The notes beneath the pieces were generated by a model. It saw only the letters and a program-made list of their open reading frames with translations, was not told where the DNA came from and searched no databases. Positions 1 through 8,427 of a stretch of DNA of 64,000 nucleotides are shown here, piece after piece. The translations under genes and the position numbers were made by a program. The first letter of the stretch is position 1; the number at the start of each line of letters is the position of its first letter. This stretch comes from Bacteroidales bacterium UBA1715 (GTDB lineage Bacteria > Bacteroidota > Bacteroidia > Bacteroidales > UBA1715): the NCBI GenBank assembly GCA_002317135.1, contig DCIX01000036.1:114236-178235 (forward strand). The letters are read 5' to 3'.

Positions 1-1420
1 CGAAGTCGGCGTTGAACGCTGTACACGCAAGTGGGTGCAACTGAATAGCCTTACCTTCAATCATACGTGGTTGGAATGCTTGGATACCAAGACGGTGCAA
101 TGTCGGGGCACGGTTCAAAAGAACTGGGTGACCTTTCATTACATTTTCTAGAATATCCCAAATTACAGCATCTTTTCTATCAACGATTTTCTTTGCAGAC
201 TTCACTGTTTTTACAATACCTCTTTCTATCAATTTTCTGATGATAAATGGTTTGTAAAGTTCAGCAGCCATTCCTTTTGGAATACCACATTCATGAAGTT
301 TCAAAGTAGGACCAACGACAATTACCGAACGAGCTGAGTAGTCAACACGTTTACCAAGTAAGTTTTGACGGAAACGACCTTGTTTACCTTTTAAGCTATC
401 GCTCAATGATTTCAATGAACGGTTTGCCTCGCTCTTAGCCGCGTTAGTCTTTCTTGAGTTGTCGAACAAAGAATCTACAGCTTCTTGCAACATACGTTTC
501 TCATTACGCAAAATCACTTCTGGAGCTTTGATTTCGATCAATCTCTTCAAACGATTGTTACGAATGATTACACGACGATACAAGTCATTCAAGTCAGAAG
601 TTGCGAAACGACCACCATCAAGTGGAACAAGAGGACGCAATTCTGGTGGAATTACAGGAATACATTTCAAAATCATCCATTCAGGTTTGTTTTTACCTGT
701 AGATTCACGGAATGATTCTATCACTTGTAAGCGTTTTAATGCTTCTGTTTTTCTTTGTTGTGAAGTTTCTTTACTTGCTTGGTCTCTTAATTGGTAAGAA
801 AGACTATCAAGATCGATTCTCTTCAATAATTCTTCCAAAGCTTCTGCACCCATCATAGCGATGAACTTGTTAGGATCGCTATTTTCTAGCATATCGTTTT
901 CCTTTGGAAGAGTTTCAGCTACTTGAAGATATTCTTCTTCAGAAAGTAAATCGAAATCATTAATACCATCAGCTTTCTTACAACCAGCTTGAACTACAAT
1001 ATATCTTTCATAATAAATTATAGAATCAAGTTTCTTTGTTGGCAATCCCAATAGATAACCAATTTTATTTGGAAGAGAACGGAAGTACCAAATGTGAGCA
1101 ACAGGAACAATCAAATTAATGTGTCCGCTTCTTTCACGACGAACTTTCTTTTCTGTTACTTCAACACCACATCTATCACAAATAATCCCTTTGTAACGGA
1201 TACGTTTGTATTTTCCACAGTGACATTCGTAATCCTTTACAGGACCAAAAATTCTCTCACAGAACAAACCATCTCTTTCTGGTTTATATGTTCTATAATT
1301 GATAGTTTCTGGTTTCAATACTTCTCCACTTGAACGATCCAAAATATCTTCTGGAGACGCCAAGCTGATGCTTATTTGTGAAAAGTTATTATTATTTCCT
1401 TTTTTTTCTCTAAAAGCCAT
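1..1420 (-). CDS. rpoC: DNA-directed RNA polymerase subunit beta' (N-terminal part, runs off window)
   Basis: This is the largest catalytic subunit of RNA polymerase. Only the first 473 codons are present because the gene continues past position 1. The start is the ATG at 1418-1420, giving MAFREKKGNNNN. The zinc-ribbon cysteines (CHCGKYKR and CDRCGVEV) lie at about residues 66-90. The last visible residues read NADF, immediately before the expected NADFDGD catalytic magnesium motif, which lies outside the window. The gene follows rpoB by 34 bases in the same direction. The truncation comes from the window edge and is not a defect. Confidence 0.98.
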   Translation of the reverse strand, partial: MAFREKKGNNNNFSQISISLASPEDILDRSSGEVLKPETINYRTYKPERDGLFCERIFGPVKDYECHCGKYKRIRYKGIICDRCGVEVTEKKVRRERSGHINLIVPVAHIWYFRSLPNKIGYLLGLPTKKLDSIIYYERYIVVQAGCKKADGINDFDLLSEEEYLQVAETLPKENDMLENSDPNKFIAMMGAEALEELLKRIDLDSLSYQLRDQASKETSQQRKTEALKRLQVIESFRESTGKNKPEWMILKCIPVIPPELRPLVPLDGGRFATSDLNDLYRRVIIRNNRLKRLIEIKAPEVILRNEKRMLQEAVDSLFDNSRKTNAAKSEANRSLKSLSDSLKGKQGRFRQNLLGKRVDYSARSVIVVGPTLKLHECGIPKGMAAELYKPFIIRKLIERGIVKTVKSAKKIVDRKDAVIWDILENVMKGHPVLLNRAPTLHRLGIQAFQPRMIEGKAIQLHPLACTAFNADF

Positions 1421-1454
1421 TTTCTTATGAACTTTAAAAGTTTAACGCAATTGC

Positions 1455-4400
1455 TTATTTAAATTCGATGTTAAGGCTCAAACCTTGTAATTCATGCAAC
1501 AATACATTGAAAGATTCTGGTAAACCTGGAGTTGGAAGTGGTTCGCCCTTAACGATTGCTTCATAAGCTTTCGCACGACCATTTACATCATCAGATTTAA
1601 CTGTCAAAATTTCTTGCAATATATTAGATGCACCGAAGGCTTCTATTGCCCAAACTTCCATTTCTCCGAAACGTTGACCACCAAATTGTGCTTTACCACC
1701 AAGAGGTTGTTGCGTAATCAAAGAATAAGGACCGATTGAACGAGCATGCATCTTATCATCAATCAAGTGACCCAACTTCAACATATAAATCACACCTACT
1801 GTAGCAGGTTGGTCAAATCTTGTTCCAGTACCACCATCGTATAGATATGTCTTACCGAAATCAGGAACACCAGCTCTACCAGCTTCACGTGCAACTTTAT
1901 CTGCCTTACGTGTTTGTTCAGTAATGTCTTCAAGTGACGCACCATCGAAAATTGGAGTTGCATAATTACAACCTAATTCTCTACCAGCCCATCCAAGAAC
2001 AGTTTCATAAATCTGACCGATGTTCATACGAGAAGGCACACCAAGTGGGTTCAATACGATATCTACAATGCTACCGTCAGACAAGAAAGGCATATCTTCA
2101 TCTCTCACAATACGAGAAACAATACCCTTGTTACCGTGACGACCAGCCATTTTATCACCAACTTTCAATTTACGTTTTTGAGCGATGTAAACTTTTGCTA
2201 ATTCCATAATACCCGATGGCAATTCATCACCTACAGAAATAGCATATTCTTTACGTTTAAATTCGCCTTCAACTTCTTTATGTTTTCTGTTATAGTTGTG
2301 TAACAGTTTGCAAATCAACTCATTCTTTGCAGAATCTGTTGTCCATTTGTCTGCAACAACTACTTCATAGTCAGCGATTTCAAAAAGTGCTTTTTGTGTG
2401 AATTTCTGACCTTTAGCAATAAGAACATTACCAGCATAATCTTTTACGCCTTGAGAAGTCTTACCTTCAAGAATCTTGAATAATTTTTGAACAAGAATAT
2501 CTTTAATCTTTTTGCTATCTGCTTCGTATTCAACTCTATAAGCATCAATAATTTCTTTATCTCTTGCTTTTGCCTTTTTATCCTTAACTGATCTCTTGAA
2601 CAATTTCTTGTCAATAACAGTACCATACAAAGAAGGACGAGCTTTCAATGAAGCATCTTTCACATCGCCAGCTTTATCACCGAAGATTGCACGAAGCAAT
2701 TTTTCTTCTGGAGAAGGATCAGATTCACCTTTTGGAGTAATCTTACCAATCAAGATATCGCCAGGTTTTACAGTAGCACCGATTCTAATAAGACCTTTTT
2801 CATCAAGATTCTTAATAGCTTCTTCGCTTACGTTAGGAATATCAGATGTGAATTCTTCTATACCACGTTTTGTGTCACGAACTTCCAAAATGTGTTCGTC
2901 AATGTGAATAGAAGTCATGATATCTTCGCGAACAACACGTTCTGAAATCACGATAGCATCCTCGAAGTTGTAACCCTTCCAAGGCATGAATGCAACTTTC
3001 AAGTTACGTCCAATTGCTAATTCACCATTTTGAGTAGAGTAACCTTCAGTCAAACATTGACCTTTTTCTACACGTTCGCCTTTTACCACGATTGGACGAA
3101 GGTTGATACATGTATTTTGGTTAGTTTTTCTAAATTTAACTATAGGATAAACAACTACACTGCTATCGAAACTAACGAAATCTTCTTCTTCTGTTCTATC
3201 GTAACGAACATGGATTTCACGAGCATCAACATATTCAATAACACCAGCACCTTCTGCCATAACTTGAATACGTGAATCATGACAAACCTGACGTTCAATA
3301 CCAGTACCAACGATAGGAGCTTCTGCTCTCAATAGAGGAACTGACTGACGCATCATGTTAGATCCCATCAAAGCACGGTTAGCATCATCGTGTTCCAAGA
3401 ATGGAATCAAAGATGCTGCAATAGATGTAATCTGGTTAGGAGCAACATCCATCAAATCGATTTCTTCAGGAGCAGCAATAGGGAAATCAGCCTCATTACG
3501 AGCCTTGATTCTATTCGTTGTAAATGTTCCTTCTGCATCGATTGGAGAATCTGCTTGTGCAATTGTCTTTCCATCTTCATCTTCTGCACTCAAATAAACA
3601 ACTTCAGAAAGATCAACCTTACCATTTGAAACTTTTCTATATGGAGTTTCGATAAATCCTAAGTCGTTAACTTTTGCAAATACGCACAAAGAAGAGATAA
3701 GACCGATGTTTGGACCTTCTGGTGTTTCAATAGGACAAAGACGACCATAGTGAGTATAGTGAACGTCACGTACCTCGAAACCAGCTCTTTCACGAGAAAG
3801 ACCGCCAGGACCAAGTGCAGACAATCTTCGTTTATGAGTCATTTCACCTAGAGGGTTAGTTTGATCCATAAATTGAGAAAGTTGGTTTGTTCCAAAGAAT
3901 GAATTAATAACAGAAGACAAAGTCTTTGAGTTAATCAATTCAATTGGAGTAAACACTTCATTATCACGAACATTCATACGTTCGCGGATTGTTCTAGCCA
4001 TACGAGCCAAACCAACACCAAACTGATTACGAAGTTGTTCTCCAACAGTTCTTACACGACGATTGCTTAAGTGGTCAATATCGTCAACATCAGCTTTTGA
4101 GTTAATTAACTGAATAAGATATTTGATGATTTCAATAATATCTTTCTTAGTCAAAACTCGAGTTGTTTCTTTTTCTTCTGATGGTTCATTACTATACAAT
4201 TTAGTATTGATTCTGTAACGACCAACTTCACCCAAGTCATATCTCTTATCAGAGAAGAACAATTTTTCAATCACATCGCGTGCAGTAGCTTCATCAGGTG
4301 GTTCTGCGTTACGCAACTGACGATAGATGTAGAAGATTGCTTCTTTTTCAGAGTTACAAGGGTCTTTTTGTAATGTATTATAAATAATGTCGAAATCAGA

Positions 4401-5297
4401 AGAGTTTTGTTCTTCCTTGTGAAGAAGGATTGTCTTTTGACCAGATTCAAGAATCATCTCAATATGATCCTTTTCAATGATTTCTTCACGTTCAACAATA
4501 ATTTCATTTCTTTCGATAGATACAACCTCACCAGTATCTTCATCAACGAAATCTTCAATCCAAGATTTCAAAACTCTCGCTGCCAATTTACGACCTTCAA
4601 CTTTCTTCAAGCCTGCTTTTGACACCTTAACTTCTTCTGCCAAGTTAAAGATTTCAAGGATATCCTTGTCCCCTTCGAAACCGATGGCACGAAGTAGAGT
4701 TGTTACTGGTAATTTTTTCTTACGGTCAATGTAAGCGTACATTACACCGTTAATATCTGTTGCAAATTCAATCCAAGATCCTTTAAAAGGGATAATTCTC
4801 GCAGAATATAATTTGGTACCGTTCGTATGAACACTTTGGCCAAAGAATACACCAGGAGAACGATGCAACTGAGATACAACAACACGTTCAGCACCATTTA
4901 TAACAAAAGTACCTCTTGGTGTCATAAATGGAATTGTACCAAGATACACATCTTGTACAACAGTTTCAAAATCCTCGTGTTCAGGATCTGTACAATATAA
5001 CTTTAACTTCGCTTTTAGAGGGATGCTGAATGTTAAACCTCTATCCAAACATTCTTCGATTGAATATCTTGGTGGATCTAACTGATAGTCAAGAAATTCA
5101 AGTACAAAATTGTTACGGGTATCAGCGATAGGGAAATTTTCATTGAAAACTTCACTTAAACCTTCGGTTTTGCGTTCTTCTTGAGTTGAGTCTACCTTGA
5201 AGAACTCATTAAAAGACTTCAACTGAATTTCTAGGAAATCAGGATAGTCAAGTTTATTTTTTATTGATGAGAAGTTTACTCTCTCCTTTGTCTTCAT
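1455..5297 (-). CDS. rpoB: DNA-directed RNA polymerase subunit beta
   Basis: This is the beta subunit of RNA polymerase, 1280 residues, a normal length for Bacteroidetes. The rifampicin-binding region at about residues 465-500 reads GTNQLSQFMDQTNPLGEM followed by THKRRLSALGPGG. The positions equivalent to E. coli D516, H526 and S531 are all wild type, so a rifampicin-susceptible target is inferred. The C-terminal motifs GDKMAGRHGNKG and GGKAQFGGQRFGEMEVWA are intact. It lies between rplL and rpoC and is preceded by an attenuator-like hairpin at 5339-5367. Confidence 0.99.
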   Translation of the reverse strand: MKTKERVNFSSIKNKLDYPDFLEIQLKSFNEFFKVDSTQEERKTEGLSEVFNENFPIADTRNNFVLEFLDYQLDPPRYSIEECLDRGLTFSIPLKAKLKLYCTDPEHEDFETVVQDVYLGTIPFMTPRGTFVINGAERVVVSQLHRSPGVFFGQSVHTNGTKLYSARIIPFKGSWIEFATDINGVMYAYIDRKKKLPVTTLLRAIGFEGDKDILEIFNLAEEVKVSKAGLKKVEGRKLAARVLKSWIEDFVDEDTGEVVSIERNEIIVEREEIIEKDHIEMILESGQKTILLHKEEQNSSDFDIIYNTLQKDPCNSEKEAIFYIYRQLRNAEPPDEATARDVIEKLFFSDKRYDLGEVGRYRINTKLYSNEPSEEKETTRVLTKKDIIEIIKYLIQLINSKADVDDIDHLSNRRVRTVGEQLRNQFGVGLARMARTIRERMNVRDNEVFTPIELINSKTLSSVINSFFGTNQLSQFMDQTNPLGEMTHKRRLSALGPGGLSRERAGFEVRDVHYTHYGRLCPIETPEGPNIGLISSLCVFAKVNDLGFIETPYRKVSNGKVDLSEVVYLSAEDEDGKTIAQADSPIDAEGTFTTNRIKARNEADFPIAAPEEIDLMDVAPNQITSIAASLIPFLEHDDANRALMGSNMMRQSVPLLRAEAPIVGTGIERQVCHDSRIQVMAEGAGVIEYVDAREIHVRYDRTEEEDFVSFDSSVVVYPIVKFRKTNQNTCINLRPIVVKGERVEKGQCLTEGYSTQNGELAIGRNLKVAFMPWKGYNFEDAIVISERVVREDIMTSIHIDEHILEVRDTKRGIEEFTSDIPNVSEEAIKNLDEKGLIRIGATVKPGDILIGKITPKGESDPSPEEKLLRAIFGDKAGDVKDASLKARPSLYGTVIDKKLFKRSVKDKKAKARDKEIIDAYRVEYEADSKKIKDILVQKLFKILEGKTSQGVKDYAGNVLIAKGQKFTQKALFEIADYEVVVADKWTTDSAKNELICKLLHNYNRKHKEVEGEFKRKEYAISVGDELPSGIMELAKVYIAQKRKLKVGDKMAGRHGNKGIVSRIVRDEDMPFLSDGSIVDIVLNPLGVPSRMNIGQIYETVLGWAGRELGCNYATPIFDGASLEDITEQTRKADKVAREAGRAGVPDFGKTYLYDGGTGTRFDQPATVGVIYMLKLGHLIDDKMHARSIGPYSLITQQPLGGKAQFGGQRFGEMEVWAIEAFGASNILQEILTVKSDDVNGRAKAYEAIVKGEPLPTPGLPESFNVLLHELQGLSLNIEFK

Positions 5298-5338
5298 TGC
5301 GAAAAGTTGAAATATTGAACTTAATGAATATGGTAAAA

Positions 5339-5367
5339 GGTTTTAGCCACATTTCGTGACTAAAACC
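5339..5367 (-). terminator. rplL-rpoB intergenic hairpin, probable partial terminator (attenuator)
   Basis: On the minus strand GGTTTTAG pairs perfectly with CTAAAACC. A second CAC/GTG helix sits inside, separated by one-base mismatches, and closes a 5-base loop. The downstream side continues with TTTTACC, a short U tract. It stands in the 96-base gap between rplL and rpoB. Other bacteria have a partial terminator here that keeps ribosomal protein output above polymerase output. The hairpin is visible; its activity is inferred. Confidence 0.6.
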
Positions 5368-5393
5368 CTGATAAGTAATAAGATTATGAAATC

Positions 5394-5768
5394 CTATTTA
5401 AGTTCAACTTCAGCGCCAGCTTCTTCTAATTGTTTTTTGATGTTTTCAGCTTCGTCTTTAGAAACTTTTTCTTTTACTGCTTTAGGAGCACCGTCGCAGA
5501 TATCTTTTGCTTCTTTAAGACCTAGACCTGTAAGTTCTTTTACAACCTTTACAACTTGAAGTTTAGCTGCACCTGCTGATTTCAAAATTACATCGAATTC
5601 AGTTTTTTCTTCAGCAGCTGCTGCACCTGCTGCTGCTGGAGCTGCTACTGCTACTGCTGCTGCAGCTGGTTCGATTCCGTATTCTTCTTTAAGAATGTCA
5701 GCTAATTCTTTAACGTCTTTTACGCTAAGATTTACTAATTCTTCTGCTAATGCTTTTAAATCTGCCAT
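5394..5768 (-). CDS. rplL: 50S ribosomal protein L7/L12
   Basis: This is the stalk protein of the large ribosomal subunit, which recruits translation GTPases. It has 124 residues and the family's three-part layout. An N-terminal dimerisation helix (MADLKALAEELVNLSV) comes first. An alanine-rich hinge spans about residues 34-54. A C-terminal domain contains the GLGLKEAKDICDGAPK region that contacts EF-Tu and EF-G. It follows rplJ by 37 bases, the usual L10-L12 pairing. Confidence 0.99.
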   Translation of the reverse strand: MADLKALAEELVNLSVKDVKELADILKEEYGIEPAAAAVAVAAPAAAGAAAAEEKTEFDVILKSAGAAKLQVVKVVKELTGLGLKEAKDICDGAPKAVKEKVSKDEAENIKKQLEEAGAEVELK

Positions 5769-5805
5769 AATTAATTAATTTAAAATGTTACTGTTTTATT
5801 ATTAT

Positions 5806-6327
5806 TTATTCTTTTTCTGATAATGTTTTTACGATACCTGCAATAGTATTCTTTCCTGATTCCAAAGAAGAAATAACTTGTTGCATAGGTGATTGAAGAA
5901 GAGCAACGATATCTCCGATAAGTTCTGCCTTAGATTTGATTGTTGCCAAAGTATCCAATTGATCATCGCCAATATAAATACATTGTTCAGCAAACGCACC
6001 TTTAAGTACAGGTTTTTCTTTACCAGATTTACGAAGTTCTTTAATCATTTTAGCAGGAACATTCGCTGTTTTACAAAACATTACAGAAGTTGTTCCTTTT
6101 AAAACGCCATATAGTTCTTCAAAATCTCCTTCTACTTGTTCTAAAGCTTTCTTTAAAAGAGTGTTCTTTACAACAACGATTTCGATATCATTTTCAAAAC
6201 ATTTTCTACGAAGAGTAGATGTATCTGATGCATTTAACGCTTCAATGTCAGCAATGTAAAAGTGACCATTTTCGTTAATTTTGCTAACGATACTTTCAAC
6301 TATATCTCTTTTTTGTGCTATATCCAT
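5806..6327 (-). CDS. rplJ: 50S ribosomal protein L10
   Basis: This is the base of the ribosomal stalk, which anchors L7/L12 dimers to 23S rRNA. It has 173 residues, a normal size. The N-terminal rRNA-binding domain includes the typical VVKNTLLKKAL stretch at about residues 52-62. The C-terminal helix that binds L12 follows. It sits between rplA (19 bases upstream) and rplL, the standard L11-L1-L10-L12 order. Confidence 0.98.
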   Translation of the reverse strand: MDIAQKRDIVESIVSKINENGHFYIADIEALNASDTSTLRRKCFENDIEIVVVKNTLLKKALEQVEGDFEELYGVLKGTTSVMFCKTANVPAKMIKELRKSGKEKPVLKGAFAEQCIYIGDDQLDTLATIKSKAELIGDIVALLQSPMQQVISSLESGKNTIAGIVKTLSEKE

Positions 6328-6346
6328 ATCAATTCGTGCTTTACAA

Positions 6347-7036
6347 TTACATTAATGATTTTGTATCTACTTGAATTCCAGGACTCATTGTAGAAGAAAT
6401 ATAGATGCTTTTTACATATGTTCCCTTTGCAGACACTGGTTTCAATTTGTTAATCATATTGACAAATTCTTTAGCATTGCCAACAATTGCATCTGGAGCA
6501 AAAGACACCTTACCAATTGAAGCATGGATAATACCGAATTTATCAACTTTGAAATCGATTTTACCAGCTTTAACTTCAGCTACCGCTTTAGCGATATCCA
6601 TAGTTACTGTACCACTTTTAGGGTTTGGCATCAAGCCGCGTGGACCAAGAACTCTACCAAGAGCACCGATTTTAGCCATGATTGTAGGCATAGTGATGAT
6701 AACATCAACATCTGTCCAACCACCTTTGATTTTTTCTACATATTCGTCCAAACCAACATAATCAGCACCTGCTTCTTTAGCTTCTTTTTCCTTATCTGGA
6801 GTACAAAGTACCAATACGCGAACTTGTTTACCTGTTCCGTTAGGAAGTGTAACAACACCACGAACCATTTGGTTTGCTTTCTTAGGATCTACACCCAAAC
6901 GAACATCCATATCAACAGAAGCGTCAAATTTAGTTGTAGTGATTTCCTTAACCAATTTTGCAGCTTCATCAATAGAATAAGCCTTACCAGCTTCTATTTT
7001 AGAAAGAGCGATTTTTTTATTTTTTGTAAGCTTCAT
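6347..7036 (-). CDS. rplA: 50S ribosomal protein L1
   Basis: L1 forms the mobile L1 stalk that helps eject deacylated tRNA, and in many bacteria it represses its own operon by binding its mRNA. It has 229 residues, close to the family norm. The family signature region around MPTIMAKIGALGRVLGPRG and LMPNPKSGTVT is present at about residues 122-152. It lies 12 bases downstream of rplK in the same transcript. Confidence 0.99.
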   Translation of the reverse strand: MKLTKNKKIALSKIEAGKAYSIDEAAKLVKEITTTKFDASVDMDVRLGVDPKKANQMVRGVVTLPNGTGKQVRVLVLCTPDKEKEAKEAGADYVGLDEYVEKIKGGWTDVDVIITMPTIMAKIGALGRVLGPRGLMPNPKSGTVTMDIAKAVAEVKAGKIDFKVDKFGIIHASIGKVSFAPDAIVGNAKEFVNMINKLKPVSAKGTYVKSIYISSTMSPGIQVDTKSLM

Positions 7037-7048
7037 CGTTTCAATGTT

Positions 7049-7489
7049 TTAGAGTGTTGGTTTTTCACCTTCTACTGTTATACCCATACTACGTGCAGTA
7101 CCAGCAACCATTTCCATACCCGAAGCGATAGTAAAACAGTTTAAATCTGGAAGTTTTGCTTCTGCTATAGCTTTTACTTGATCCCAAGTTACACTCGCAA
7201 CTTTCTTTCTGTTTGGTTCTGCAGATCCACTTTTAATTTTTGCTGCTTCCAACAACTGTATTGCTACAGGAGGAGTTTTTACAACAAAAGTAAAAGATTT
7301 GTCTGAATACACAGTGATGATAACAGGAAGTACTTTACCTGCTTGATCTTGTGTTTTTGCATTGAATTGCTTGCAGAAATCCATGATATTCACACCCTTC
7401 GCACCAAGAGCTGGTCCTACTGGAGGAGATGGATTTGCAGCACCGCCTTTAATCTGTAATTTGATTAGGCCTGAAACTTCTTTTGCCAT
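7049..7489 (-). CDS. rplK: 50S ribosomal protein L11
   Basis: This protein binds the GTPase-associated centre of 23S rRNA and is needed for the stringent response. It has 146 residues. The proline-rich N-terminal element (AANPSPPVGPALGAKGVNI) that moves during factor binding is present, as is the C-terminal rRNA-binding domain. It follows nusG by 21 bases, as in most bacteria. Confidence 0.99.
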   Translation of the reverse strand: MAKEVSGLIKLQIKGGAANPSPPVGPALGAKGVNIMDFCKQFNAKTQDQAGKVLPVIITVYSDKSFTFVVKTPPVAIQLLEAAKIKSGSAEPNRKKVASVTWDQVKAIAEAKLPDLNCFTIASGMEMVAGTARSMGITVEGEKPTL

Positions 7490-7510
7490 AACGCTATTAT
7501 TATTTATTTA

Positions 7511-8086
7511 TTAAGATTCTTTTTCAACTTGCATAAATCCTAATTCAAGAAGTGTTTTTCTACCGAACACCTTAACTTCAACGGATAATTTTTTCTTTTC
7601 TTCGTTGACTTTTTCAACGACACCAGAAAATCCATTGAATGGTCCGTCGGTAACTTTCACAACTTCGCCAACTACGAAAGGAATAATAGTTTCTTCTTCT
7701 CCTTCGGCAAGTTCGTCGACTTTGCCCAAAATACGATTAACTTCACTTAATCGCAAAGGCATAGGTGCACCACCATGACGTTCAGCCGTTAAGAATCCTA
7801 TAACTCCGTCTATGTTGTTTATGGTTCCCGCAATATTAATTTTTGTTCCATCTATGTTTGCTTCTAGAACAGCTTCTATAAGCACATAACCTGGAAGATA
7901 ATTTCTTTCTTTTGTAACTTTTTTACCATTTTTCGCTTGTACCACTTTCTCCGTTGGAATAAGTACTTGCGAAACATAATCCTCCAAATGACTACGATTT
8001 ATTTCATACATAATCCTTTCTTGGACTTTTTTTTCTTTTCCGCTCATCGCCTTAACGACGTACCACTTTTTTCCTATTTCTGCCAT
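7511..8086 (-). CDS. nusG: Transcription termination/antitermination protein NusG
   Basis: NusG binds the RNA polymerase clamp, raises processivity and couples transcription to Rho or to the ribosome. The start was set at the ATG at 8084-8086 (MAEIGKKWYVVKAMSG). An upstream in-frame ATG adds 13 residues not typical of the family. The resulting 191 residues hold an N-terminal NGN domain (WYVVKAMSGKEKKVQERI) and a C-terminal KOW domain (about residues 135-185, VVKVTDGPFNGFSGVVEKVN). It lies between secE and rplK. Confidence 0.97.
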   Translation of the reverse strand: MAEIGKKWYVVKAMSGKEKKVQERIMYEINRSHLEDYVSQVLIPTEKVVQAKNGKKVTKERNYLPGYVLIEAVLEANIDGTKINIAGTINNIDGVIGFLTAERHGGAPMPLRLSEVNRILGKVDELAEGEEETIIPFVVGEVVKVTDGPFNGFSGVVEKVNEEKKKLSVEVKVFGRKTLLELGFMQVEKES

Positions 8087-8099
8087 GTCGCAAATTATA

Positions 8100-8294
8100 T
8101 TATCGGAGTAAATGATATATACCATCTCTCATTATGAGAGAGAACGAAAAATCCATTACTAAAACTATAAGTGCTATAATAAAGGTTGCAACAAGCACAA
8201 CAACAGCACTTGATTGCAATTCTTGCCATGAAGGCCAAGTTGTTTTATGAACCAACTCGTTGTAAGAATCCTTTACGTATGTTTTTAGTCCCAT
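8100..8294 (-). CDS. secE: Preprotein translocase subunit SecE
   Basis: This is the small essential subunit of the SecYEG channel. The start is the ATG at 8292-8294 (MGLKTYVKDSYNELVHKTTW). A longer reading frame extends into tRNA-Trp and is not a real start. It has 64 residues, the single-helix form common outside enterobacteria. The amphipathic stretch with the conserved TTWPSW motif is followed by one membrane segment (about residues 29-53). It lies 13 bases from nusG and 17 bases from tRNA-Trp. Confidence 0.96.
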   Translation of the reverse strand: MGLKTYVKDSYNELVHKTTWPSWQELQSSAVVVLVATFIIALIVLVMDFSFSLIMRDGIYHLLR

Positions 8295-8311
8295 TGTAAT
8301 TTCTTTGTTTG

Positions 8312-8383
8312 CAGGGGTAGAGGGAATCGAACCCCCATCATCGGTTTTGGAGACCGGCACACTAACCATTGTGCTATACCCCT
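8312..8383 (-). tRNA. tRNA-Trp (anticodon CCA)
   Basis: Read on the minus strand this folds into a standard cloverleaf. The 7-bp acceptor stem is AGGGGTA/TACCCCT with discriminator G. The D arm follows. The anticodon arm has CCA in the loop (GGTCTCCAAAACC), and the T arm carries GGTTCGATTCC. The 3' CCA is not encoded. It sits between tuf and secE, the usual Bacteroidetes position. Confidence 0.97.
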
Positions 8384-8387
8384 ATAT

Positions 8388-8413
8388 AAGGGAACTGATT
8401 TCTCAGTTCCCTT
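8388..8413 (-). terminator. Perfect 11-bp hairpin between tuf and tRNA-Trp
   Basis: AAGGGAACTGA and its exact complement flank a four-base loop that reads GAAA on the transcribed strand, a stable GNRA tetraloop. No clean U run follows (ATATAG, then the tRNA). It may be a weak terminator or an RNA processing/protection element at the tuf 3' end. The hairpin is certain; its role is not. Confidence 0.55.
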
Positions 8414-8427
8414 GGTTGATTATTGTA

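Noticed and set aside
459..797. Open frames on the plus strand opposite rpoC and rpoB (also at 1094, 1934, 2596, 3030, 3355, 4407)
   Set aside because: They lie antisense to long conserved polymerase genes, lack family resemblance and start sites, and arise from AT-rich codon use.
5610..5660. GCTGCT-type tandem repeat
   Set aside because: It is the alanine-rich hinge of L7/L12, a normal coding feature.
8086..8125. Longer NusG with 13 extra N-terminal residues
   Set aside because: The extension (MVYIIYSDNIICD) is not family-like; the internal ATG at 8086 begins the normal NGN domain.
8295..8369. Longer SecE frame reaching into the tRNA-Trp gene
   Set aside because: It would overlap the tRNA; the MGLKTYV start gives the normal size.
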